From Bacillus sp. FJAT-14578 (lineage in GTDB: Bacteria > Bacillota > Bacilli > Bacillales > Bacillaceae_H), in the NCBI RefSeq assembly GCF_000504165.1, contig NZ_AYSE01000013.1, forward strand, positions 22,245 through 86,244: DNA of 64,000 bases. The letters are read 5' to 3'. This document shows, one piece after another, positions 8,743 through 16,632 of the stretch. Position 1 is the first letter of the stretch. Every line of letters starts with the position of its first letter. A program made the translations under genes and the position numbers. The notes beneath the pieces are model-generated. The model was not told where the DNA came from. It saw only the letters and a list, made by a program, of their open reading frames with translations, and did no database searches.

Positions 8743-8884
8743 CTTTCTGCCCCTCACTTTATAATAGATTAATTTTTCTGAATTTTTACATTATACCTCG
8801 ATTATAAACTACCATTTTTATACAACAATAATCATATAGACTTATTTTTCCGAGAAATTATTTTATGAAAATAAGAGAGAGGGG

Positions 8885-8973
8885 AAAAGGTTAATCGCAT
8901 AACTACTACTATATTCATAGTCATTGCATAATTTCTATTATATAAACGACTCATCACGCTCGATTAACCTTTT
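8885..8973 (+). other. Long-range inverted repeat in the inhA upstream gap
   Basis: AAAAGGTTAATCG (8885-8897) is exactly complementary to CGATTAACCTTTT (8961-8973), with 63 bases between and a T-run after the right arm on the plus strand. It could be the terminator stem of a small plus-strand RNA or the trace of a small mobile repeat. No gene is visible in 8743-9056. Confidence 0.35.
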
Positions 8974-9011
8974 TATTTAGTAGATAATTCACAGGAACAA
9001 GACAATAAAAA

Positions 9012-9047
9012 ATAAGCTTTCATACCTATGATGATATGAAAGCTTAT
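9012..9047 (-). terminator. Terminator of the NCS2 permease gene
   Basis: ATAAGCTTTCATA pairs exactly with TATGAAAGCTTAT over a 10-base loop, just beyond the stop at 9057; on the minus strand TTTTTTATTG follows. Confidence 0.8.
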
Positions 9048-9056
9048 CATTTTGCT

Positions 9057-10337
9057 TCACTCGTAGTTTGACCACTTTACCGCCTTCTCGAACAGAATGG
9101 CCAATAAAATTCCCATTAATAGTCCATTACTTATAAGAGGTCGAACATAAACGGATATATCACTGAACAGATTCGGGGACACATTCATTAAAGATACGCC
9201 CAATAAAGTTGGAAAAGCGATACGATAAATCGTTTTGGAATTAAACGTATACGTTTGAATACTGCGCAAAGCTGTTCCAAACAATTGCAGATATGCGACA
9301 AATAACACAGCATTTCCTACAGTGACAGGCAATGTCGAAAATAGCGCCCCCAATGCCGGGATAACGCCAAGCATCACAAATAAAGCGCCTCCGATGTAAA
9401 AAGGTTTTTTCTCTAAAATTCTCGTACTTTCCAAAAAGCCGATGGAAGACGTAAACGGTGCGTAAGGAACAAGACCGAAGACAGCTGCAATACAAGTGAA
9501 AATCCCTGTAATGGTGAATGAACTCCGATATTGGCGGTTTTCCGTCCTGGTTCCATGAAGCTTTTCCGATGCCCGAATGGAAGCCAATGTGTTACTCGCA
9601 TTTAGCATCCCCGCTAAAAAAGCCGTAATGACGATCCCAACCTGAAGCTGCGGTTCTCCCCATGGAAAGAGCGAAAAGGTGAAGTGACTGTTGCTGACAG
9701 ACTCTGTTGTCGGGAATAACAGAATATACAAAACCCATCCCACCATAATTCCAATTAAAATCGCAAAATTGCTGATCAATCCCTTGCCTTTTATACTGAT
9801 GACGGTCACAAGAAGCACGATAGCCATGGAAAAAAGGCTGACCGGCAAATCCAGATGTCCCTCATCTGTCACCTTTAACATGCCTTTAAAGAAAATAAGA
9901 ATAAGCTGGATAGCCAATAATAGCAGGTAAATGCTCATGACCATCGGCGTAAAAATCCTTTGTAAAAGCGGAACTAAATTAAAAACCCCGATGAGCGCGG
10001 TCGCTGCACCCGCCAGCAAAATCCCGAGCGCCAAGCCCCCGCCTACCTCCCCATATGTCATACCGACAGAAGAAGCGGACGTACATAAACTCAGAATAAG
10101 TCCCCACCATATACCTGAATGTCCTTCCAATAAGGGATAACGGTGTCCAATCCATCCTTGGAGCAAGCAGGCGATTCCCGTGACGATAAACGAACTCCTC
10201 ACCGCGAACGCAATTTGTTCAGGCGGCAATTGAAACGCATCTCCAATGGAAATGGGAACAACAACTGTATTGGCAAAAATGAAAAACAGCCACTGAATAG
10301 AAGCAAACATCGTGGCGGATGAAGATAATCTACTCAC
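9057..10337 (-). CDS. NCS2-family nucleobase permease (purine/uracil, YwdJ-like)
   Basis: A 426-residue integral membrane protein with about 12-14 helices. GHSGIWWGLILSLC and FLAGMLNASNTLASIRASE correspond to the conserved NCS2 segments that line the substrate site, and PVTVGNAVLFVAYLQLFGTA to the late conserved helix. The family co-transports uracil, xanthine, guanine or hypoxanthine with cations. Within Bacillus it reads most like YwdJ, whose substrate is not established as far as I know. Translation starts at GTG 10337 after AAGGAGAAAAT. No purine riboswitch or PurR box is visible upstream and no metabolic neighbour indicates the substrate. Confidence 0.8.
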   Translation of the reverse strand: MSRLSSSATMFASIQWLFFIFANTVVVPISIGDAFQLPPEQIAFAVRSSFIVTGIACLLQGWIGHRYPLLEGHSGIWWGLILSLCTSASSVGMTYGEVGGGLALGILLAGAATALIGVFNLVPLLQRIFTPMVMSIYLLLLAIQLILIFFKGMLKVTDEGHLDLPVSLFSMAIVLLVTVISIKGKGLISNFAILIGIMVGWVLYILLFPTTESVSNSHFTFSLFPWGEPQLQVGIVITAFLAGMLNASNTLASIRASEKLHGTRTENRQYRSSFTITGIFTCIAAVFGLVPYAPFTSSIGFLESTRILEKKPFYIGGALFVMLGVIPALGALFSTLPVTVGNAVLFVAYLQLFGTALRSIQTYTFNSKTIYRIAFPTLLGVSLMNVSPNLFSDISVYVRPLISNGLLMGILLAILFEKAVKWSNYE

Positions 10338-10507
10338 ATTTTCTCCTTCTTTCTTTCTATTAGGCCTTTTCCTTGAACACTGTTGCCTTTTGCTCAGGAA
10401 AACATCCTTCTATGTAAAATGCGACACCTCCATTATATATGAATCCAACTTAACCTTTAAAATTTTTGATTCCTTTTTACTTTTTCCACTTTTCTGTTCT
10501 TCCATCT

Positions 10508-10636
10508 TTAATCTTTCTTCTTCTCCAATTGTTTTTTTAGTTCTTTAACTGTTTCATTCAAGTCGATCAGCTCATTTTTCGTTTTAATCAACTCATATAA
10601 GATGAAAAAAGCTGCAATTACTCCTAATATTTCCAT
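10508..10636 (-). CDS. Small membrane protein, one helix plus charged coiled tail
   Basis: A 42-residue product with an N-terminal hydrophobic helix (MEILGVIAAFFILYELI) and a charged, heptad-like tail (NELIDLNETVKELKKQLEKK). The ATG at 10636 follows AAGGGGAATACATA. The shape resembles small septal or membrane-associated coiled-coil peptides, but I do not recognise a specific family. It is encoded alone between the NCS2 permease and the palindrome pair upstream of mreBH. Confidence 0.6.
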   Translation of the reverse strand: MEILGVIAAFFILYELIKTKNELIDLNETVKELKKQLEKKKD

Positions 10637-10833
10637 TATGTATTCCCCTTCGTTCGTTTATTTTTTTACTTCTTCGACAAAAATACCCTTAAACCCTGGA
10701 CTTTTTTCACGGTTCATTTTTATCCTTTTTCATGTCAATCACATTACTTTCTTTACATTACCTATAACTTTTATGCCTTACCGGCTTCTCCGTTCCCTCC
10801 TCTTGATTAGGTCCAACGCTCTTTATATAAGCA

Positions 10834-10865
10834 TTCGACAAGCCGCCATATGGCGGCTTGTCGAA
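10834..10865. repeat. Perfect 32-bp palindrome (first of a pair)
   Basis: TTCGACAAGCCGCCAT followed by its exact complement, with no loop. It lies 5 bases from a second perfect palindrome at 10871. No T-run follows on either strand, so a simple terminator role is doubtful. Confidence 0.6.
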
Positions 10866-10870
10866 CCGGT

Positions 10871-10925
10871 TATAGGTGGCTCGTGTAACACGGGTGCTTT
10901 CCCCGTGTTACACGAGCCACCTATA
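10871..10925. repeat. Perfect 24-bp stem palindrome (second of a pair)
   Basis: TATAGGTGGCTCGTGTAACA CGGG pairs exactly with its complement around a 7-base loop (24-7-24). It ends about 95 bases upstream of the mreBH start. Such a long perfect stem without a T-run is unusual for a terminator. Confidence 0.6.
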
Positions 10926-10949
10926 TTCCATATTTTGCACTATTCCCCT

Positions 10950-10959
10950 ACCCCCAAAA
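10950..10959 (+). promoter_or_regulatory. ACCCCCAAAA motif upstream of mreBH (SigI -35-like)
   Basis: B. subtilis mreBH is transcribed by the heat-responsive sigma factor SigI, whose -35 element is ACCCCC-like. The motif occurs here about 70 bases upstream of mreBH. I did not find a convincing CGWA -10 element at the right distance, so this is tentative. Confidence 0.35.
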
Positions 10960-11020
10960 TTCGTCATAAACTATAGAATATCTATGTGAGACTGCAACTC
11001 TAAAGAAATTGGGTGAAAAA

Positions 11021-12028
11021 ATGTTTTCAAACACTGAGATTGGAATCGATTTAGGGACAGCCAATGTCCTTGTCTATAGTAAAAATAAAGGTATTATTTT
11101 AAACGAACCTTCGGTCGTGGCGATCGATACAGAAACAAAAAATGTATTGGCTGTAGGTGCGGAAGCAAAAAGCATGATCGGGAAAACTCCCGGCAGAATC
11201 GTCGCTATGCGTCCGTTAAAAAAAGGAGTCATCGCTGATTTTGATGTCACTACAAGCATGCTGAAACATATTATGAAAAAAATCACGAAAACATCGGGGT
11301 TCTCCCTTCGTAAACCGACTGTTGTGGTTTGTACACCATCCGGTTCTACTACAGTAGAGCGCCGTGCCATCCATGATGCAGTAAAAAACTGCGGGGCCAA
11401 AGAAGTCCATTTAATTGAAGAACCTGTAGCGGCTGCCATCGGGGCGGACTTGCCTGTAGAGGAGCCCGTGGCAAACGTTGTCGTGGATATCGGCGGTGGC
11501 ACAACAGAGGTCGCGATTATTTCCTTTGGAGGGGTTGTTTCTTGCAACTCGATTCGCATCGGCGGAGATAATTTAGACGATGATATTATCCAGCATATTC
11601 GCAAAAAGTACAATTTACTCATCGGGGAACGAACAGCCGAACAGGTTAAAATGGAAATCGGCTATGCTCCCATTGAACATGAAGAAAAGACGATGGAAGT
11701 ACGCGGGCGTGATTTAGTAACAGGCCTGCCGAAAACGATCACCGTCAATTCTCATGAAATTCAAGCTGCCATTAAAGAATCAATACTCCATATTTTAGAA
11801 GCTATTCGCGCGACATTGGAAGATTGTCCTGCTGAATTAAGCGGCGATATCGTGGACCGCGGGGTTATCATATGTGGAGGCGGTGCTTTGTTAAACGGCA
11901 TGCAGGAGTGGCTGAGTGATGTTATCGTCGTTCCTGTTAATATCGCACCAAGTCCATTGGAAGCGGTGGCCATCGGAACAGGCCGCTCATTAACATTCAT
12001 TGATAAAATTCAAAAAGCGCTCGTATAA
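11021..12028 (+). CDS. mreBH: MreB-like actin homologue MreBH
   Basis: A 335-residue bacterial actin that guides cell-wall synthesis and hydrolase delivery along the sidewall. Actin-fold ATP motifs are [15 protein letters not shown] (phosphate 1), [18 protein letters not shown] (phosphate 2) and [11 protein letters not shown] (adenosine). The start [16 protein letters not shown] and the stand-alone position, away from mreCD or mbl-type operons, point to MreBH rather than MreB or Mbl. The ATG at 11021 follows GGGTGAAAAA; an upstream TTG at 11009 is less likely. A terminator follows at 12033. Confidence 0.9.
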   Translation: MFSNTEIGIDLGTANVLVYSKNKGIILNEPSVVAIDTETKNVLAVGAEAKSMIGKTPGRIVAMRPLKKGVIADFDVTTSMLKHIMKKITKTSGFSLRKPTVVVCTPSGSTTVERRAIHDAVKNCGAKEVHLIEEPVAAAIGADLPVEEPVANVVVDIGGGTTEVAIISFGGVVSCNSIRIGGDNLDDDIIQHIRKKYNLLIGERTAEQVKMEIGYAPIEHEEKTMEVRGRDLVTGLPKTITVNSHEIQAAIKESILHILEAIRATLEDCPAELSGDIVDRGVIICGGGALLNGMQEWLSDVIVVPVNIAPSPLEAVAIGTGRSLTFIDKIQKALV

Positions 12029-12032
12029 AAAG

Positions 12033-12066
12033 GAAACAGGAGCCGGTTAAACACCGCTCCTGTTTC
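12033..12066 (+). terminator. Terminator of mreBH
   Basis: GAAACAGGAGC pairs exactly with GCTCCTGTTTC, followed by TTCTT, 5 bases beyond the mreBH stop codon. Confidence 0.75.
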
Positions 12067-12097
12067 TTCTTATATATAAAAAACGTTTTCAGCCTGT

Positions 12098-12973
12098 TTA
12101 AAAGGTGAGAAGAGTTTCCTCTTTTGCTTGAACTCTATTGCAGCTGCCGAATATTTGCATATGGTGTTTCACATTTTCATACGCTGCATGGATGACATCT
12201 TGATGCAACGCAAAATAGTCGGCATAAGGTGCCGTTTCGCCTGACTTATTGACAGTATGAACGACATTGTTAAAAGTGGCAGTCGCAACGTTAATCTTGC
12301 GGATTCCGGTTTGAATACATGTTTTAAAATCTTCAGGACTAATACCAGACCCGCCGTGCAATACTAATGGAATATCCACTTGTTCGTTAATTTCTTGCAA
12401 GCGATCCAATCGCAGGTTAGGATTCCCGTTATACATGCCGTGTGCATTTCCAATCGCGATGGCTAACGCATCTATATTCGTTTCCTCTGCAAATCGTTTT
12501 GCTTCTTCCGTACTCGTAAGCAGCATTTCGATATCTTCCGAGCCATCTTCACTGCCCCCGACCCTTCCGATTTCTGCTTCTACTGTTGCTCCGTATTGTT
12601 TAGCCAGTTCAACCACTTCTTTTGTTTTTTGAATGTTTTCCTCCAGCGGATGGTGCGAGCCATCATACATAACAGAGCTAAAGCCGATTTCTAACGTCTG
12701 TTTAATTTTCTCAAGAGTCATCCCATGATCAAAATGAACCGCTACAGGGACTTTCGCCTCTTTTGCTGCAGCTACCATTAGAGGACCAATCATATGAATA
12801 GGTGAATGATTGAGCCGAACTTCCGCAATTTGAAGAATTAGAGGAGAACGTAACTCTTCAGCTGCTTTAATAGCTCCCATCACCATTTCCATATTGGCAA
12901 CGCTAAAAGCACCCACTCCATAATTATCTTGCTCCGCTTTTGCTAAAATATCTTTCATCTTTACTAATGCCAT
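12098..12973 (-). CDS. Class II ketose-bisphosphate-type aldolase
   Basis: A 291-residue zinc-dependent aldolase of the FbaA/GatY/IolJ family. HFDHG (catalytic Asp and zinc His), AEIGRVGGSEDG, IGNAHGMY (zinc His) and LHGGSGI (zinc His, phosphate loop) are all in order. It starts 22 bases downstream of the LacI gene, so the two are probably one operon. The main iol cluster here has no iolJ, and the LacI shares its recognition region with the iol repressor. A role as 2-deoxy-5-keto-gluconate-6-phosphate aldolase is therefore attractive but inferred; fructose- or tagatose-bisphosphate cleavage is equally compatible with the sequence. Confidence 0.8.
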   Translation of the reverse strand: MALVKMKDILAKAEQDNYGVGAFSVANMEMVMGAIKAAEELRSPLILQIAEVRLNHSPIHMIGPLMVAAAKEAKVPVAVHFDHGMTLEKIKQTLEIGFSSVMYDGSHHPLEENIQKTKEVVELAKQYGATVEAEIGRVGGSEDGSEDIEMLLTSTEEAKRFAEETNIDALAIAIGNAHGMYNGNPNLRLDRLQEINEQVDIPLVLHGGSGISPEDFKTCIQTGIRKINVATATFNNVVHTVNKSGETAPYADYFALHQDVIHAAYENVKHHMQIFGSCNRVQAKEETLLTF

Positions 12974-12995
12974 TAAACCCTCACCCTTTTCACTA

Positions 12996-14012
12996 TTATT
13001 TACGAATCAAATAACCTTCTTTATATGTATCTGTCGATTGACGGACAATTAACTCAGGAGAAAGAAGCAGACGCTCTTTATGGCTTTTAGGTTCTTTCAT
13101 CTCTTCAATTAACAAATCAACCACCTTTGCCCCCATTTCCTTGATTGGCTGGGCAACCGTCGTTAGCATTGGACTTGTGTTGGTCGATAGGATGGTATTA
13201 TCAAACCCGATGATGGATACATCTTGAGGAATGCTTAAACCCGCTTCCTTAGCCGCCTGTACAACTCCACTCGCCAATAAATCGTTGCAGGCGAAAATGG
13301 CGGTAGGTCTCTCTTTCAGCGAGAAAAGCTGTTTAGCACTTTCATAGCCTCTGGTCATTAATGCTTCCGTTTTGATCATATAACCATCGCGTATCGGAAT
13401 GTTGGCCTCTTCCATCACATCCCTAAACGCATCGACACGGGGTTTATTGCTTCGAACCCCTTCTGCAATAATGGCGATTCTTGTATGACCTAAGGACAGC
13501 AAATACGAAGCAGCCAGGTATCCCCCTTTATAGTCATCCACTGTCACCGTATTAATGGACAGTTTAGGAATTTCTGACGCTACTAGAGTAATAGGGACTT
13601 CTTTTACCACATCTTCCAGCAATTTCGTACATCGAAAAGCCGAGGCTACGATGAGGCCGTCTATTTGCTGGCGAACTAAAAGCGATAAATACCTTTCTTC
13701 CTTTTCTGTAAGGTTATCCGTACTGCACATCATGACGTTAAATCCCCGTTCATAGCTCTGATCTTCAATGCTCCTGGCAATTTCAGCGAAGAAAGGGTTG
13801 GAAATATCAGGGATAAGAAGGCCGATGGTTTTGGTTTGTTTTCCTGTTAAGGCAGACGCTACTACACTGGGACGGTAGTTGAGCTTATCCATCGTTTGAA
13901 ATACCTTTTTTCTCGTTTTATCACTTATGCGTCCAGTATGATTGATTACTTTTGACACAGTGGCAATTGAAACACCTGCCTCTTTAGCGACATTATAGAT
14001 AGTCGGTTTCAC
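12996..14012 (-). CDS. LacI-family transcription regulator
   Basis: A 338-residue repressor with an N-terminal HTH (TIYNVAKEAGVSIATVSKVI) and a hinge followed by a periplasmic-binding-type sugar domain starting KTIGLLIPDISNPFFAEIA. GTG at 14012 is chosen because AGGAGGGG lies 8 bases ahead and the paralogue at 39355 starts at the same point; ATG at 14033 is an alternative. Its HTH is almost identical to that of the LacI gene inside the iol region, implying the same operator (AAGCGCTT core). It is followed by the aldolase and faces the ABC importer genes, which carry that operator. The effector is not known. Confidence 0.85.
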   Translation of the reverse strand: MKPTIYNVAKEAGVSIATVSKVINHTGRISDKTRKKVFQTMDKLNYRPSVVASALTGKQTKTIGLLIPDISNPFFAEIARSIEDQSYERGFNVMMCSTDNLTEKEERYLSLLVRQQIDGLIVASAFRCTKLLEDVVKEVPITLVASEIPKLSINTVTVDDYKGGYLAASYLLSLGHTRIAIIAEGVRSNKPRVDAFRDVMEEANIPIRDGYMIKTEALMTRGYESAKQLFSLKERPTAIFACNDLLASGVVQAAKEAGLSIPQDVSIIGFDNTILSTNTSPMLTTVAQPIKEMGAKVVDLLIEEMKEPKSHKERLLLSPELIVRQSTDTYKEGYLIRK

Positions 14013-14108
14013 ATAAAGCCCCTCCTCTCTCATAAATTGCTCCCCTTTCAACGGGCAGTTCCCCTAATAAATAGAATTCTATTTGATGGGAGCCCTTTCT
14101 TTTTGACG

Positions 14109-14143
14109 AATAGGCAGTACCGCCGGAAGCAGTACTGCCTATT
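14109..14143 (-). terminator. Hairpin downstream of the oxidoreductase remnant
   Basis: AATAGGCAGTAC pairs exactly with GTACTGCCTATT over 11 bases, with a T-rich stretch following on the minus strand. It probably terminated the now broken gene at 14188. Confidence 0.6.
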
Positions 14144-14187
14144 GATAGCACCTATCCGTTATTTAGACATTGGTCGTTTTCCCTCTT

Positions 14188-14425
14188 TTATCTTTCTATC
14201 CGAACTGCACTGCGTTCATCAGTCAAATCTTGTGCCGCAGAAGAGTTATATAAGGATTCATAACCCTTTTCGATATATTGTCGGAATGTTGAACCTTTCT
14301 GCGCGGCCCTCGCTTTTACTTGCAATCGCCGCTGCTTCAGCGCGATCAGAACGTCTTAAAGCGGGTAAGAGCTGATCATAGGCGATATTTGCTGCACTCA
14401 AAATTCCCCATCGAATTTTTTTCAT
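14188..14425 (-). pseudogene. N-terminal remnant of a Gfo/Idh/MocA oxidoreductase
   Basis: From an ATG at 14425 with a good ribosome site (AAGGAGATGATAGT) the first 51 codons read MKKIRWGILSAANIAYDQLL, PALRRSDRAEAAAIASKSEG and on to FNIPTIY, the Rossmann start of a Gfo/Idh dehydrogenase. A stop comes at 14258 after 55 codons. In the neighbouring frame the text continues as KGYESLYNSSAAQDLTDERS and ends at 14188. Family members have about 330 residues, so a frameshift and a large deletion have removed most of the gene. It lies directly downstream of the ABC importer operon and was probably a third inositol-type dehydrogenase. Confidence 0.65.
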
Positions 14426-14589
14426 ATACTATCATCTCCTTCTCTATACGGAAATAAGCCAAGTTGCTAAATGTGCATGAACGATTTGCAAACTCAGCTA
14501 CCCCTGTATGGTTTCGGAACAATCAGAAGCAATCAGGCGCTTTTCGAAAAATCTCCTGGCTGCTTCCTATCTCTTCAAGATCCACCTTA

Positions 14590-15549
14590 TTATTTAGAGA
14601 TGCTTTGCAGGAAATCTAACTTCTCTTGTGCATTCTCCTTTGTAATCACATCGATACCGCTGTCGATACGCTCTTCAATCTTTTCACCTTTCGCTGCTTT
14701 TACCGCATTTTCTACACCTTGGTATCCCATGTCATACGGACTTTGCGCAATCGTTCCTGCCAGCTTTCCGTCTAGAATGGACTCAACAGCTTCAACCGTA
14801 CCATCTGTACCAATTACTGGAATCGATAATCCTTTTGCTTCAAGGGCGCGTAATACGCCTAGCGCCATGTCATCATTTGCACTGAACACACCTTTTATAT
14901 CCGGATTTTTTTGCAAAATGTTTTCCATAACTGACATCGCTTTTGTTTTATCACTGTCAGCCGGCTGCTCAGCTACCACTACCATTCCCGCTGCCTCTAA
15001 TGCTTCTTTTGCACCTTTAATGCGCTGATCCGTTGCTTCGTTACCTAACGCGCCTGCAATCAATGCGACTTTATCCCCTTTTTGAAGCATAGAAGCTAAC
15101 ACTTTACCGCCTTCTTGACCTGCAGGGAAGTTTTCTGTTCCGATAAAGGACGTTTTGCCTTCAAAATCAGCATCGGTGTCTATTAAAAGGACTGGAAGAT
15201 CGCTTTGTGTTGCTTGCTCCAATACAGGTACCACCGTATCTGGCTGTGATGGTGACACAACAAGAGCGCCAGGAGCTTGGTTGAGAGAGTCTTCAATCAT
15301 GTTTACCTGCTCCATAATTTGCGATTCCGCTGATGGACCTACAATCGTTACATCCACGCCTAAGTCCTCTCCTGCCTTTTTCGCTCCAGCTTCAACGTAT
15401 TTCCAATACGGGCTGCTCAATGTTTTTAAAACAACAGCAACGCTCTCTGCTCCGCCTTCTCCTCCTGTTTTTTCTGAAGATCCCTGGCTGCATCCAACCG
15501 CTGATAATAATAAACCCGTCGTTGCTAATACCAATCCAAATTTTCTCAT
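14590..15549 (-). CDS. Ribose-type ABC importer, substrate-binding lipoprotein (RbsB-like)
   Basis: A 319-residue sugar-binding lipoprotein. The signal ends in the lipobox LSAVGC, then a Gly/Ser/Glu linker and a periplasmic-binding fold (SVAVVLKTLSSPYWKYVEAG, GALVVSPSQPDTVVPVLEQA, VIGTDGTVEAVESILDG). The ATG at 15549 follows AGGGGGAGAAAAG. It is the last gene of the ATPase-permease-binding protein operon. The family covers ribose, xylose, galactose and inositol binders. Because the operon promoter carries the same operator as the iol genes, myo-inositol or a related polyol is my best guess. Confidence 0.85.
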   Translation of the reverse strand: MRKFGLVLATTGLLLSAVGCSQGSSEKTGGEGGAESVAVVLKTLSSPYWKYVEAGAKKAGEDLGVDVTIVGPSAESQIMEQVNMIEDSLNQAPGALVVSPSQPDTVVPVLEQATQSDLPVLLIDTDADFEGKTSFIGTENFPAGQEGGKVLASMLQKGDKVALIAGALGNEATDQRIKGAKEALEAAGMVVVAEQPADSDKTKAMSVMENILQKNPDIKGVFSANDDMALGVLRALEAKGLSIPVIGTDGTVEAVESILDGKLAGTIAQSPYDMGYQGVENAVKAAKGEKIEERIDSGIDVITKENAQEKLDFLQSISK

Positions 15550-15590
15550 TCTTTTCTCCCCCTGTTTTCTCTCTAAAATTATCATTTTGA

Positions 15591-15605
15591 AGAAAGCGCT
15601 TAACC
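15591..15605 (-). promoter_or_regulatory. Internal LacI-type operator between permease and binding-protein genes
   Basis: AGAAAGCGCTTAACC matches the operators at iolC (39197) and iolG (42366) in 14 of 15 positions. It lies in the 87-base gap between the permease stop and the binding-protein start, inside the operon. A secondary promoter or a repressor roadblock could act here. Confidence 0.6.
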
Positions 15606-15636
15606 GAGATTCCAAAATAAGGATTTGAGTACACCA

Positions 15637-16629
15637 TTACCCCTTCTTGCTTTTTCTTTGACGAAGCACATCGACATACACAGCAGCAATAATAACTAAA
15701 CCGATAACCGTCATTTGGAAGTCAGCTGATACATTTAGAAGGTTCAGTCCGTTTCTTAATACCGCAATAATCATTGCACCGATTAATGTACCCCAGACTG
15801 TCCCAACTCCACCGAAGAAACTGGCTCCACCGATAATAACGGCAGCAATTGCATCCAGCTCATACGATAATCCTGCAAGCGGGAAGGCTGAGTTTACTCG
15901 TCCTACCATGACTAAACCGGCAAGACCTGCCATAAAACCGCTGATCGTATAAACGATGACCAACACTCGATTAACATTGATACCGGACAAGTGGGCCGCT
16001 TCTTTGTTTCCGCCGATTGCATAAATGTATCGGCCTGTTTGCGTTCTTGTTAAGAAGATATGGAAAATGACGTACATAGCGATAACAAGCAAAAAGCTCA
16101 CTGGAATTGGACCAACAAATTCTCTCCCTAAAAACTGGATCATATATGGAAAGCCTGCAATCGGGGCTGCTGCAGTAATAATAAGCGCTAGTCCCCTTGC
16201 AATGTTCATCGTTCCAAGCGTTGAAATAAACGGATGCGGTAAACGCAGTTTCGTTAACATGATTCCGTTTAACCAACCGAAGAAAGCCCCTACCAATAAA
16301 CAAACGAGTATTCCAATAAATGGACTCATTCCCATATTGACCGTGACAACACCCATTAACATGATGGCGATGGCAAGAATCGATCCTACAGATAAGTCAA
16401 TCCCGGCCGTTAAAATCGGCAATAGCATCCCTAATGCTAAAATGGCGTTAATCGATGACTGACGAGCGATATTCATAACATTGTTGACCGTTAGAAACTT
16501 GTCTGATAAAACTGTGAGGATAACACTTAATAATACTAAACCAATTAGAGCACCAAACTTTTCCAAATAATATCGTGCAGGTTTTCCTTCTTTTGCTGTT
16601 TTTGTTTTATCTACAATAATTTCAGCCAT
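15637..16629 (-). CDS. Ribose-type ABC importer, permease (RbsC-like)
   Basis: A 330-residue membrane protein of the BPD_transp_2 family with 8-10 helices. The AGIDLSVGSILAI segment and the coupling-helix region YAIGGNKEAAHLSGINVNRV are diagnostic, as is GGASFFGGVGTVWGTLIGA. The ATG at 16629 follows GGAGGGTGAAAA and lies 3 bases after the ATPase gene, so the two are translationally close. Substrate is as argued for the binding protein. Confidence 0.88.
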   Translation of the reverse strand: MAEIIVDKTKTAKEGKPARYYLEKFGALIGLVLLSVILTVLSDKFLTVNNVMNIARQSSINAILALGMLLPILTAGIDLSVGSILAIAIMLMGVVTVNMGMSPFIGILVCLLVGAFFGWLNGIMLTKLRLPHPFISTLGTMNIARGLALIITAAAPIAGFPYMIQFLGREFVGPIPVSFLLVIAMYVIFHIFLTRTQTGRYIYAIGGNKEAAHLSGINVNRVLVIVYTISGFMAGLAGLVMVGRVNSAFPLAGLSYELDAIAAVIIGGASFFGGVGTVWGTLIGAMIIAVLRNGLNLLNVSADFQMTVIGLVIIAAVYVDVLRQRKSKKG

Positions 16630-16632
16630 TTT

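Noticed and set aside
6328..8757. PlcR box upstream of the M6 protease
   Set aside because: I looked for TATGNAWWWWTNCATA in 8743-8900 because of the nearby PlcR-like regulator and found none.
14471..15028. 185-residue plus-strand frame opposite the binding-protein gene
   Set aside because: It is the antisense shadow of a well-supported lipoprotein gene.
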